Shown: one piece after another, positions 1-5,473 of the stretch
Numbering within the stretch: position 1 is the stretch's first letter
How the letters are laid out: each line of letters begins with the position of its first letter
NCBI GenBank assembly: GCA_030633365.1
Contig: DAOVSY010000214.1
Coordinates: forward strand, 1-5,473
Direction: 5' to 3'
Source: Spirochaetaceae bacterium
Lineage (GTDB): Bacteria > Spirochaetota > Spirochaetia > B11-G9
DNA: 5,473 nt
Notes under the pieces: generated by a model
The model's input: only the letters and a program-made list of their open reading frames with translations
Database searches by the model: none
Told to the model about the DNA's origin: nothing
Translations under genes and position numbers: made by a program

Positions 1-1
1 A

Positions 2-1063
2 ATAGTTTTAAACTCTATGACAGATGGGATCATAGTTACAGATACTTATAATAAAATTTTATTTCATAATAGAAGATCTGATCGTCTTATTCCATTTTCT
101 TCGGTCGAACTGGATGATTCCATTATATGGGAAGTTATAGATGATAATGACATTTCAGAATTTATTAAAAAAACCCTTATAAATGCAGAAAAAGTCAGTG
201 AAGAGGAATTTACAATTAAAATAGGTGGTGTTTCCAAAACTCTCTGGCTGGATATTATGCCTGTTGTAAGAGAAGGATCTATTCAGGGAAGCCTTCTTCA
301 TATATCGGATATTACTGAACGTAAAAAAAGAGATGGCAGATTAAGACGTGCAGAAAATTTAGCTTCTCTTACTACTCTTGCAGCAGGGGTTGCTCATGAA
401 ATTAAGAATCCTCTTGGATCTATTAGTATTCATATACAGCTTATGCAAAAGTCATTGAAAAGAGATAAACAATTAGAGGAAGAAACTTCCGGTAAGTATC
501 TGGATATATTAAATGAAGAAGTTGAAAGACTTAATAATATTATAGTGGATTTTTTGTTTGCTGTCAGACCAATGAACCCTACTATGAAGAAGTCGGATAT
601 AAATAAAGTTCTTACTGATTTATTGGAATTTGTTAAATATGAACTGGAAGAAGCTTCTGTAACTATTGAATGTGAGTTTGAGGAAGATCTTCCAAAACTC
701 GAAATAGATGAAAAGTACATTAAGCAGGCTATTTTGAATATAATTAAGAACTCAGTTGCTGCAATGCCGGATGGCGGGGTGATGTATTTTCGAACTGTTA
801 AAGATGGCGATTTTGTTCATATATATGTATGCGACACAGGAACAGGCATTTCTGAAGAAAATATGTCTAAAATATTCGAACCATATTTTACTACAAAACA
901 GTTTGGTTCCGGTTTAGGTTTAACTGTAGTTTATAAAATTATTAAGGAACATGGTGGAGATATTGTTCTTGAATCTGTGGAGAATCAGGGTACTACTTTT
1001 ACAATAAATTTACCTGTTCCTCAGATAGGAAAACAACTTCTTGACTGGAAGGGGCAATCTTGA
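2..1063 (+). CDS. Two-component sensor histidine kinase (PAS-HisKA-HATPase), 5' end cut by window edge
   Basis: This is the kinase half of a two-component pair: it autophosphorylates on histidine and should pass the phosphate to the response regulator that follows. The frame is open to the window edge. Residues before the first ATG (position 17) read I-V-L-N-S and continue into M-T-D-G-I-I-V-T-D, which is the usual beginning of a PAS domain, so the ATG at 17 lies inside the PAS domain and the true start is upstream. Numbering from that ATG: PAS about 1-100, ending in the typical D-I-T-E-R-K; HisKA with H127 in H-E-I-K-N-P; HATPase_c with N-box N245, D273-T-G-T-G, F-box near F287 and the G2 box G-S-G-L-G-L at 297-302. 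All catalytic motifs are intact. No membrane segment is visible in this part; a sensor or transmembrane region could lie upstream. It ends in TGA overlapping the TTG start of the next gene. It resembles AtoS/NtrB-type kinases; the stimulus is not deducible. Confidence 0.93.
   Translation: MVLNSMTDGIIVTDTYNKILFHNRRSDRLIPFSSVELDDSIIWEVIDDNDISEFIKKTLINAEKVSEEEFTIKIGGVSKTLWLDIMPVVREGSIQGSLLHISDITERKKRDGRLRRAENLASLTTLAAGVAHEIKNPLGSISIHIQLMQKSLKRDKQLEEETSGKYLDILNEEVERLNNIIVDFLFAVRPMNPTMKKSDINKVLTDLLEFVKYELEEASVTIECEFEEDLPKLEIDEKYIKQAILNIIKNSVAAMPDGGVMYFRTVKDGDFVHIYVCDTGTGISEENMSKIFEPYFTTKQFGSGLGLTVVYKIIKEHGGDIVLESVENQGTTFTINLPVPQIGKQLLDWKGQS
1047..1054 (+). promoter_or_regulatory. Shine-Dalgarno sequence supporting the TTG start of the response regulator
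   Basis: The purine-rich GGAAGGGG lies 5 nt before TTG at 1060-1062. It sits inside the last codons of the kinase gene. It supports the TTG start, and the resulting product begins [10 protein letters not shown], the expected first beta strand of a receiver domain. Confidence 0.7.
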
Positions 1064-1944
1064 AATTTAATATATTAATAGTGGACGATGAAAAAAATAT
1101 TAGAGAAGGTCTTGGTCGTTCTTTAGAGATGGATGGTTATAATATTTTACTTGCAGGAGATGGTAAAGAGGGACTTAGTCTGATTAATAATAAAGAAATT
1201 GATCTTGTTATTTCTGATTTAAAAATGCCTGAAATGTCAGGAGAAGAACTTCTTCGTAATATAAGTGCTTCAAATCCAACTATTCCAGTAATAATTCTTA
1301 CCGGACATGGCACTATCGAATCCGCTGTTGATGCTATGAGGGATGGAGCTTTTGATTTTCTTACAAAACCAGTAAATCTGGATAGAATGTCACTTTTAGT
1401 AAAACGAGCTTTATCAAACAGACAGTTAGTACTTAAGCATCGTGAATTACAAAATGAAATTGATAAATTAAGTAAGAAAAATAAATTTTCCAGCATTATT
1501 GGAAAAAGTACTCAAATGAGAAAAGTGCTTGATATTGTGGAACAGGTTGCAGAAACGAAAGCTTCTGTATTAATTACTGGTGAGAGTGGTGTGGGTAAGG
1601 AACTTATTGCAGCGGCTCTTCATAATTTGTCACCAAGGAAAGATAAAAAAATGGTGGAAGTACATTGTGCGGCACTTTCAGAGTCTCTACTTGAAAGTGA
1701 ACTTTTTGGTCATGAAAAAGGATCATTTACAGGTGCTGTGGGAAGGAAACGTGGACGTTTTGAAGTTTCTGATGGTGGTACAATATTTCTGGATGAGATT
1801 GGTGAAATATCACAACAGGTACAAATTAAGCTTCTTAGGGTTTTACAGGAGAAAAAATTTGAACGTGTTGGTGGTGAGGAAACTATAGAGGTTGATATTA
1901 GAATTCTTTCTGCTACAAATAAGGACTTAAAGGAAGAGACTTAA
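1060..1944 (+). CDS. N-terminal product of the interrupted regulator (REC plus partial AAA+), 294 aa
   Basis: If TAA at 1942-1944 is obeyed, this is what would be made from the TTG start. It keeps the full receiver domain, Walker A, the GSFTGA loop and Walker B. It lacks the arginine fingers, the sensor-II/lid part of AAA+ and the DNA-binding HTH, so it could not activate sigma-54 promoters in the normal way. It might still accept phosphate from the kinase and act as a sink. Treat this entry as part of the interrupted gene, not as an independent gene. Confidence 0.5.
   Translation: MKFNILIVDDEKNIREGLGRSLEMDGYNILLAGDGKEGLSLINNKEIDLVISDLKMPEMSGEELLRNISASNPTIPVIILTGHGTIESAVDAMRDGAFDFLTKPVNLDRMSLLVKRALSNRQLVLKHRELQNEIDKLSKKNKFSSIIGKSTQMRKVLDIVEQVAETKASVLITGESGVGKELIAAALHNLSPRKDKKMVEVHCAALSESLLESELFGHEKGSFTGAVGRKRGRFEVSDGGTIFLDEIGEISQQVQIKLLRVLQEKKFERVGGEETIEVDIRILSATNKDLKEET
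1942..1944 (+). other. Premature in-frame TAA inside the AAA+ domain
   Basis: The codons read GAA GAG ACT TAA AGT GGT AAC. In relatives the segment between the A-T-N-K-D-L helix and G-x-F-R-E-D is ungapped, and the position held by TAA is normally a sense codon, often Lys or Arg. AAA to TAA is the simplest change. A balanced pair of errors next to the short A-run (extra C, missing A) would also convert a GAG ATT AAA AGT sequence to what is seen. TAA serves as an ordinary stop at the ends of other genes here, which argues against general reassignment. Confidence 0.9.
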
Positions 1945-2037
1945 AGTGGTAACTTTAGAGAAGATCTTTTTTATCGGTTAAATGTTGTAAACATTCACGT
2001 TCCTCCTTTACGTGATAGAAAAGATGATATCGAGCTG

Positions 2038-2427
2038 TTGGCAGCAGCATTTCTTAAAGAGTTTGCAGAAGAAAATGGTAAAAATATTACAGCAATTGAT
2101 CAAAAGGCCCGGCTGGCTCTTCATAATTATAACTGGCCTGGGAATATAAGAGAACTTCGTAACTGTATTGAAAGTGCTGTAGTGATGTGTAAAGGATCTG
2201 TAATAACTTTAGATGATATGCCTCCATCTATAGGGTCAAATTCTGATGATGATTCCTTAAAAATACCTATTGGAATAAGTATGGAAAATGCTGAAAAAGA
2301 AATAATAAAAGCAACTTTATTTCATGAGAATGGGAATAAGACAAAAACTGCTGAAATATTAGGAATTGGAAGAAAAACATTACATAGAAAAATTAATGAA
2401 TATGGCCTAAACATCACAAATGAATAA
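2038..2427 (+). CDS. C-terminal remnant of the interrupted regulator (AAA+ lid plus Fis-type HTH)
   Basis: This is the same frame as the regulator, after the stop. The first possible initiator is TTG at 2038, with no evident Shine-Dalgarno sequence, so separate translation is doubtful. It holds the C-terminal AAA+ helical subdomain with N-W-P-G-N-I-R-E-L-R-N and the DNA-binding helix-turn-helix (T-A-E-I-L-G-I-G-R-K-T-L-H-R-K-I). It lacks ATPase motifs. It is best read as the end of the gene starting at 1060. Confidence 0.4.
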   Translation: MAAAFLKEFAEENGKNITAIDQKARLALHNYNWPGNIRELRNCIESAVVMCKGSVITLDDMPPSIGSNSDDDSLKIPIGISMENAEKEIIKATLFHENGNKTKTAEILGIGRKTLHRKINEYGLNITNE

Positions 2428-2428
2428 A

Positions 2429-2860
2429 TTATTTATCCTGTTTTGCCAGTTCCCATGCCTTTATTTTTTGAAATGAAATATTTAGTTTTTTAGTTTTTTC
2501 TGTAGCTGCTTTCATAGAGTCATTACTTGAATTATTTTTATCAGGATGATATTTGATTATTAACTTTTTATATGCATTTTTTGTAATAGTAAAATCAGAT
2601 CCAAAAGGTACTCCCATATTCATATAATCCTGTCGGAGAACTTCAGGTGTTTTTGGTATTGATGATTTTTTGTTTGTAGAATTAGTTCCATTTTTATTTA
2701 CTGATCCTGTATCAGAAAGAAAATCGTTTAGTTCATCCCATGCATCTGTGTAATCACTATCCCTGGTTTCTGAAAAATCATCATATGCAAAGTTGATATC
2801 ATCTGTATCAACAAACATAGATTTTATCAATCTGTTAAATCTTTCAATTATTGGATCCAT
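2429..2860 (-). CDS. Small J-domain (DnaJ-like) co-chaperone, C-terminal J-domain
   Basis: This 143-residue cytosolic protein should stimulate the ATPase of an Hsp70 (DnaK) partner. The J-domain occupies about residues 72-140, with helix II A-Y-K-K-L-I-I-K-Y and the essential H105-P106-D107, followed by K-N and a lysine-rich helix III. The loop after HPD is rich in N and S. There is no Gly/Phe region or zinc-finger domain, so it is a class C (type III) J-protein, not DnaJ itself. Residues 1-50 are acidic and hydrophilic and may give client specificity; residues 51-68 are an N/S/K-rich linker. The ATG lies 6 nt after the stop of the DapF-like gene, whose end carries its ribosome binding site. 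The stop is one base from the convergent regulator stop. The client is unknown; the tight coupling suggests a link to the DapF-like protein. Confidence 0.85.
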   Translation of the reverse strand: MDPIIERFNRLIKSMFVDTDDINFAYDDFSETRDSDYTDAWDELNDFLSDTGSVNKNGTNSTNKKSSIPKTPEVLRQDYMNMGVPFGSDFTITKNAYKKLIIKYHPDKNNSSNDSMKAATEKTKKLNISFQKIKAWELAKQDK

Positions 2861-2866
2861 TAAACT

Positions 2867-3703
2867 TCAGCTCTCCTGTTCAAAATAAAACATTCCGGAA
2901 AAAACATAACCAGGCTGACCGGTTATATATACATAGTTATTTTCCTTATCCCATTGGAAAAAGAGAGTATCTGACCTGTAAAATATTGTCAATTCTCTGT
3001 CACATAATCCATTAAGTACAGCTGAAACACCTGCTATGGCAGAAATAAAACAGTTATCTCTAACAGAATATTGTAAATAGGTTTCTACACCAATTTCTTC
3101 TTCATTAAATATTTTTATAAAAGCTGTCCTGTACTGTCTTTTTTTCTTTATCTGTTTGAAATAATTAGAAATTTCTTTTTTATCATTTTTTTGTTTATTA
3201 GAGAAAAAAACAGATATGCCAGTATCTTTTAGTGTTACTGGAGTGTAAACAATTGATCTTCCTTCAATTATTACCTGCTTACTAAAATCATTCATTGAAT
3301 TTTCAGAAAGTATTTCCCCTTTTTGATTAGATGCTTCTCCCAGAGATATACGGAAACTGATGCTATCAATACAATCAACTGTAAAGATACCGAAGTCAGT
3401 ACTAATTACTATATACTTACTACCTGCCAGGCCATAATCAAAGATATATTTTGCACTGCAAAGTACAGCATCATAACTGACATTACCTGTAATTCCTTTG
3501 GAATTATAAAATTTCATTACTACTTCATTTTCTTTTCCCGAGTAGAGAAAAATAATTCCATTTGCACCTACACCTTTGCTTCTTTTACAGACATCTTTTG
3601 CCATTTTAGGTAATATTTCTGTACTAATAGTGGCTTTGTTAATTTCATTAACAAGCAGAAGATCATTCCCACCAATTTGTAGTTTATAAAATTTAAATTC
3701 CAT
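2867..3703 (-). CDS. Diaminopimelate-epimerase-fold protein lacking the catalytic cysteines
   Basis: At 278 residues it has the usual DapF length and motif order. The N-terminus reads F-Y-K-L-Q-I-G-G-N-D (DapF: F-x-K-M-H-G-x-G-N-D), followed by K-R-S-K-G-V-G-A-N-G at 40-49 (DapF: R-x-x-G-I-G-A-D-G) and a C-terminal I-T-G-Q-P-G-Y-V-F-S-G like the DapF end. Aligned without gaps from N67, the first active-site motif C-G-N-G is S76-Y-D-A. The mid-protein G-N-P-H is D160-T-G-I. The E-R-G-x-G-E-T-x-A-C-G-T-G motif is V214-R-D-N-C-F-I-S-A-I-A-G-V, so Glu is lost, Arg is kept and the second Cys is I223. DapF racemises LL-DAP by a two-cysteine mechanism, so this protein should not be an epimerase. It may bind a ligand or be structural. 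The start fits the fold, but no Shine-Dalgarno sequence is visible. The symbol dapF is withheld because the activity is not supported. Confidence 0.8.
   Translation of the reverse strand: MEFKFYKLQIGGNDLLLVNEINKATISTEILPKMAKDVCKRSKGVGANGIIFLYSGKENEVVMKFYNSKGITGNVSYDAVLCSAKYIFDYGLAGSKYIVISTDFGIFTVDCIDSISFRISLGEASNQKGEILSENSMNDFSKQVIIEGRSIVYTPVTLKDTGISVFFSNKQKNDKKEISNYFKQIKKKRQYRTAFIKIFNEEEIGVETYLQYSVRDNCFISAIAGVSAVLNGLCDRELTIFYRSDTLFFQWDKENNYVYITGQPGYVFSGMFYFEQES
2873..2877 (-). promoter_or_regulatory. Shine-Dalgarno AGGAG for the J-domain gene, inside the preceding CDS
   Basis: On the - strand AACAGGAGAG precedes the ATG at 2860 by about 12 nt and overlaps the last codons of the DapF-like gene. 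The spacing is slightly long. This is the clearest ribosome binding site in the right-hand block and implies co-translation of the two genes. Confidence 0.6.
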
Positions 3704-3795
3704 ATTGAAATAATACAGTATTCATAAAATGAGTTCCAGAAGAAATTAAAAAAAATGAATAATGAATAATTGAGATAGGATAAGTTCTTTTTGTA
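3704..3795 (-). promoter_or_regulatory. AT-rich 92-bp gap upstream of the DapF-like gene; possible weak promoter
   Basis: This is the only intergenic gap of any size in the window, lying between the phosphoesterase stop and the DapF-like start. It holds an 8-T run on the - strand (3748-3755) without a preceding stem, a 7-bp AATGAAT tandem repeat (two copies plus AAT, 3754-3770), and A/T-rich hexamers such as TATTAT close to the start codon. No convincing -35/-10 pair, sigma-54 element, operator or riboswitch is seen. A promoter for the DapF-like/J-domain pair is plausible from position alone. Confidence 0.25.
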
Positions 3796-4662
3796 TTAAA
3801 TAAGTATTCTGGTTGCAGATTCAGGGTTCTCAGGATTAAAAGTAATTATACTAAGCTCAGGTCCATCATGCGAACCGTTAAAACATTTTGTTTTTCCTAT
3901 TTTGTCTTTCCAACTACCTGTAAGCCTTGTTGATTCATGAATGTGACCATGTAAAGTTAGTACTGGTTGATATTTCTCTATAAAATTATAAATGGCTATA
4001 GATCCCAAATGTACATCAATAGGAACATGATCAATGAATTTACCGTCTAAATCGCCTCTGTCAAGTGCTGTCTTATATGGTGGAGAGTGGAATAGACATA
4101 TTGTTTTTTTAAAATCAAGATCCGTAGCAAAATTTTCAAGATCATTTTTTATTGTTTTTAAATTTTCTTCAGGATCTCTGTTTTTAAAGGTAAATAAACC
4201 CTCATGGGGAGCTATGGATCCCGGGTCAACATATTGGGAGATATCATACCTTTCCCAATCCTTTAGCAAAAATGGGGTAGGAGGAACAAAGGAATAGCCA
4301 AAAATATCATACTCTTTCCATTTGAAAGATTTTTCATTTATATATTTCCATAATTTATACTTTTCAATGTCTATAATTTCTTCTTCAAGATTTTTGCTGT
4401 CATCATTACCCAGAATTAAAAATATTTCAGGATAGGATTCTTTTAATACAGACTGTAAATCCAGTAATTTATTTAGAATATAATTTGAAAAAAAAGTATT
4501 TTTAGTGTATTCCCCATTTCTACTAATTAAAGATCTGGATAGATCCCCTCCAAGAAAGACAGCATCCGGTGAAGAATTGGCAATGTAGGTAAAAAGATTT
4601 TCATATTTTAACTTATTGCCATGAAGATCAGAAGTGAAAATACATCTAAGGTTATTTTTCAT
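3796..4662 (-). CDS. Calcineurin-like metallophosphoesterase, 288 aa
   Basis: This is a cytosolic dinuclear-metal phosphoesterase of the calcineurin superfamily, with no signal peptide or membrane segment. Metal-binding motifs appear in order: S-D12-L-H14-G, G-G-D40, G-N86-D-D at 85-88, H192 in L-F-H-S-P-P, and H-G-H240-I-H242-E. The third motif has Asp where many members have the His of GNH(D/E). Members with GNCD-type motifs, such as the YfcE/MJ0936 group, also lack that His and are phosphodiesterases, so this one may favour phosphodiesters, though the substrate cannot be read from sequence. The C-terminus N-G-S-H-D-G-P-E-L carries an additional conserved-looking patch. It starts 2 nt after the stop of the PEP-synthase-like/nucleotidyltransferase gene, with no clear Shine-Dalgarno sequence, which suggests termination-reinitiation and a shared pathway. 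One hypothesis is that it removes a group added by the neighbour's nucleotidyltransferase domain. Confidence 0.88.
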   Translation of the reverse strand: MKNNLRCIFTSDLHGNKLKYENLFTYIANSSPDAVFLGGDLSRSLISRNGEYTKNTFFSNYILNKLLDLQSVLKESYPEIFLILGNDDSKNLEEEIIDIEKYKLWKYINEKSFKWKEYDIFGYSFVPPTPFLLKDWERYDISQYVDPGSIAPHEGLFTFKNRDPEENLKTIKNDLENFATDLDFKKTICLFHSPPYKTALDRGDLDGKFIDHVPIDVHLGSIAIYNFIEKYQPVLTLHGHIHESTRLTGSWKDKIGKTKCFNGSHDGPELSIITFNPENPESATRILI

Positions 4663-4664
4663 TA

Positions 4665-5473
4665 TTAGTTTTTCATTTTTAGTTTATGTGCTGCATCTGT
4701 TACTGCATCAATTTTTAAAGCATAACTTGTTTTGTTTTTAATATCTTCATCAGAAATAAAATGAACATCAAGAATCCCTTCAGTCTTATAACTGGTTTTA
4801 AGATAATTATTTTCACTTAAGGTTAAACTCCATCCTTCAAGCCAGTTCTCAAGATCCTTTTTTTGTTTATCTGAGCCCGTAAAATGAAGAAGAATATCTA
4901 TATCACTTGAAGGTCCTGCAGATGCATTTTTTGTACTGCCAAACAGATAAAAGGCCTTTACTCCAAAACGGGTTGTACTTAAATTAGAAGCAATTGTTTC
5001 TGCCATATGATATCTCCATCTCCAAAAATCATCCTGTAGAGAAGCAAAATCCTGCGTTTTTACAGGATGTTTCTTTTTTCCAGACGAATCCCTTTCCTGA
5101 TTACTTTGAGGGGTACAAAGATAAGCAATTGCCTTATTAAGATCAGAGTTCATTAATATTTTTAATATTTGACCATCCCAGGAATTGGGAACATCAATTA
5201 TTTTAACAGTTGATTCCAAATGAGAAAATTCAGGCAGTATTTTTGACAGAAGATTTTCTGAATGACTAAAAAATATGTTATTAAAAATTATATTATCTTT
5301 ATCCGGATAGAGGGGAAGATACTTAATAGAAGCTTCAATTAAATCCTGAAAGAAGTGGGTTCCAAAAGAAAGGTCAGGAGTATAATTCCCTTTTTCCCTG
5401 GCTATTTCGATTAAAACTGATGTATTTTTTATATCTGCATAACTTACATTAACACCAAGTTTAATGTCTCCCC
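4665..5473 (-). CDS. PEP-synthase/PPDK-like protein with C-terminal nucleotidyltransferase domain, N-terminus outside window
   Basis: The frame is open to the right edge and shows 268 residues. A TTG at 5219 is an internal Leu, not a start: upstream codons continue into G-V-N-V-S-Y-A-D-I, G-N-Y-T-P-D-L-S-F-G-T-H-F-F-Q-D-L and Y-L-P-L-Y-P-D. I recognise these, from memory, as the C-terminal end of large PEP/pyruvate-binding (pyruvate phosphate dikinase-like) proteins. Visible residues 1-118 belong to that part, ending with K-I-L-M-N-S-D-L-N-K-A-I-A-Y-L. A charged K/S/Q linker spans about 119-142. The nucleotidyltransferase domain follows, with L-F-G178-S179, D190-I-D192 and a third acid D235 in L-D-V-H. 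This is the G-S-x(n)-D-x-D signature of pol-beta-type transferases such as MNT, which move NMP or AMP onto a protein or small molecule. The remaining PPDK-like domains should lie beyond the window. The acceptor and reaction are unknown. It forms a probable operon with the phosphoesterase 2 nt downstream. Confidence 0.8.
   Translation of the reverse strand, partial: GDIKLGVNVSYADIKNTSVLIEIAREKGNYTPDLSFGTHFFQDLIEASIKYLPLYPDKDNIIFNNIFFSHSENLLSKILPEFSHLESTVKIIDVPNSWDGQILKILMNSDLNKAIAYLCTPQSNQERDSSGKKKHPVKTQDFASLQDDFWRWRYHMAETIASNLSTTRFGVKAFYLFGSTKNASAGPSSDIDILLHFTGSDKQKKDLENWLEGWSLTLSENNYLKTSYKTEGILDVHFISDEDIKNKTSYALKIDAVTDAAHKLKMKN

Larger units (their letters stand above)
1060..2427 (+). pseudogene. 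NtrC/AtoC-type sigma-54-dependent response regulator, interrupted by one in-frame TAA
   Basis: It is the cognate regulator of the upstream kinase and would activate sigma-54 promoters when phosphorylated. The frame spans 455 codons, a normal full length for NtrC-type proteins, but codon 295 is TAA. Domains: REC 1-115 with D9/D10, phospho-acceptor D53, T81 and K103; AAA+ from about 143 with Walker A G-E-S-G-V-G-K-E at 174-181, sigma-54 contact loop G-S-F-T-G-A at 221-226 and Walker B T-I-F-L-D-E at 241-246. After the stop the same frame resumes with S-G-N-F-R-E-D-L-F-Y-R-L-N (R300 and R306 at the arginine-finger positions), then N-W-P-G-N-I-R-E-L and a Fis-type HTH at about 426-450. No frame change is needed, and the C-terminal part shows no other damage. 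The lesion therefore looks very recent, a sequencing or assembly error, or less likely a recoded codon. Start is TTG, with a 4-nt overlap with the kinase. Confidence 0.85.

Noticed and set aside
1308..1326. TGGCAC resembling the -24 box of a sigma-54 promoter.
   Set aside because: The next GC is 13 bases after the GG where 10 are needed, and it lies in the middle of the receiver coding sequence.
430..1496. Two antisense open frames on the - strand (430-720 and 1137-1496).
   Set aside because: They lie opposite well-supported kinase and receiver domains, have low-complexity Ser/Leu/Ile-rich translations and no recognisable motifs or ribosome binding sites.
1580..1888. A + strand open frame inside the AAA+ domain of the regulator.
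   Set aside because: It is an out-of-frame shadow of the conserved ATPase, with no motif of its own and no support for a frameshift, since the real frame resumes unchanged after the TAA.
1945..2427. Toxin-antitoxin or phage-defence reading of the nucleotidyltransferase and J-domain neighbourhood.
   Set aside because: The nucleotidyltransferase is part of a large metabolic-type fusion and not a small MNT/HEPN pair, and no nuclease, restriction or integrase gene is present.
3748..3755. Eight-T run on the - strand after the phosphoesterase, as a possible intrinsic terminator.
   Set aside because: No GC-containing stem precedes it; in this AT-rich DNA a bare T-run is not enough.
3754..3770. AATGAAT tandem repeat.
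   Set aside because: Only about two and a half copies of a 7-bp A/T-rich unit; likely simple-sequence slippage with no sign of an iteron or operator.
4217..4225. GGATCCCGGG-like restriction-site cluster suggesting a cloning junction.
   Set aside because: It encodes D-P-G-S within an uninterrupted phosphoesterase frame, so it is native coding sequence.
3323..4297. Plus-strand open frames at 3323-3613 and 4034-4297.
   Set aside because: They are shadows opposite the DapF-like and phosphoesterase genes; neither shows a domain or a ribosome binding site.

Overview
This AT-rich bacterial window carries two blocks of genes that run toward each other. The left block, on the + strand, is a two-component pair: the 3' part of a PAS/HisKA/HATPase sensor kinase, then an NtrC/AtoC-type sigma-54 activator that starts on TTG and overlaps the kinase stop by 4 nt. 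The activator frame is continuous from REC through AAA+ to the Fis-type helix-turn-helix, except for one in-frame TAA at 1942-1944, just before the arginine-finger segment. As written it is a broken gene.

The right block, on the - strand, reads from the right edge toward the middle. First is the C-terminal 268 residues of a large PEP-synthase/pyruvate-phosphate-dikinase-like protein with a nucleotidyltransferase domain fused at its end; its N-terminus lies beyond the window. Two bases later comes a calcineurin-type metallophosphoesterase. After a 92-bp AT-rich gap follows a diaminopimelate-epimerase-fold protein that has lost both catalytic cysteines, the GNPH motif and the Glu of its Glu-Arg pair. 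Last is a small protein with a C-terminal J-domain, translationally coupled to the epimerase-like gene. The J-domain and regulator stop codons are separated by one base, and no intrinsic terminator is visible anywhere.

The AT-rich composition, the AtoS/AtoC-type pair and a DapF-fold protein without catalytic residues would fit a spirochaete (many treponemes use ornithine rather than DAP in peptidoglycan), but this is a weak inference; a deltaproteobacterial-type anaerobe is an alternative. There are no tRNA or rRNA genes, CRISPR arrays, insertion sequences or attachment sites. The points most worth following up are the PEP-synthase-like/nucleotidyltransferase fusion with its phosphoesterase partner, the non-catalytic DapF-like protein coupled to a J-protein, and the interrupted regulator.
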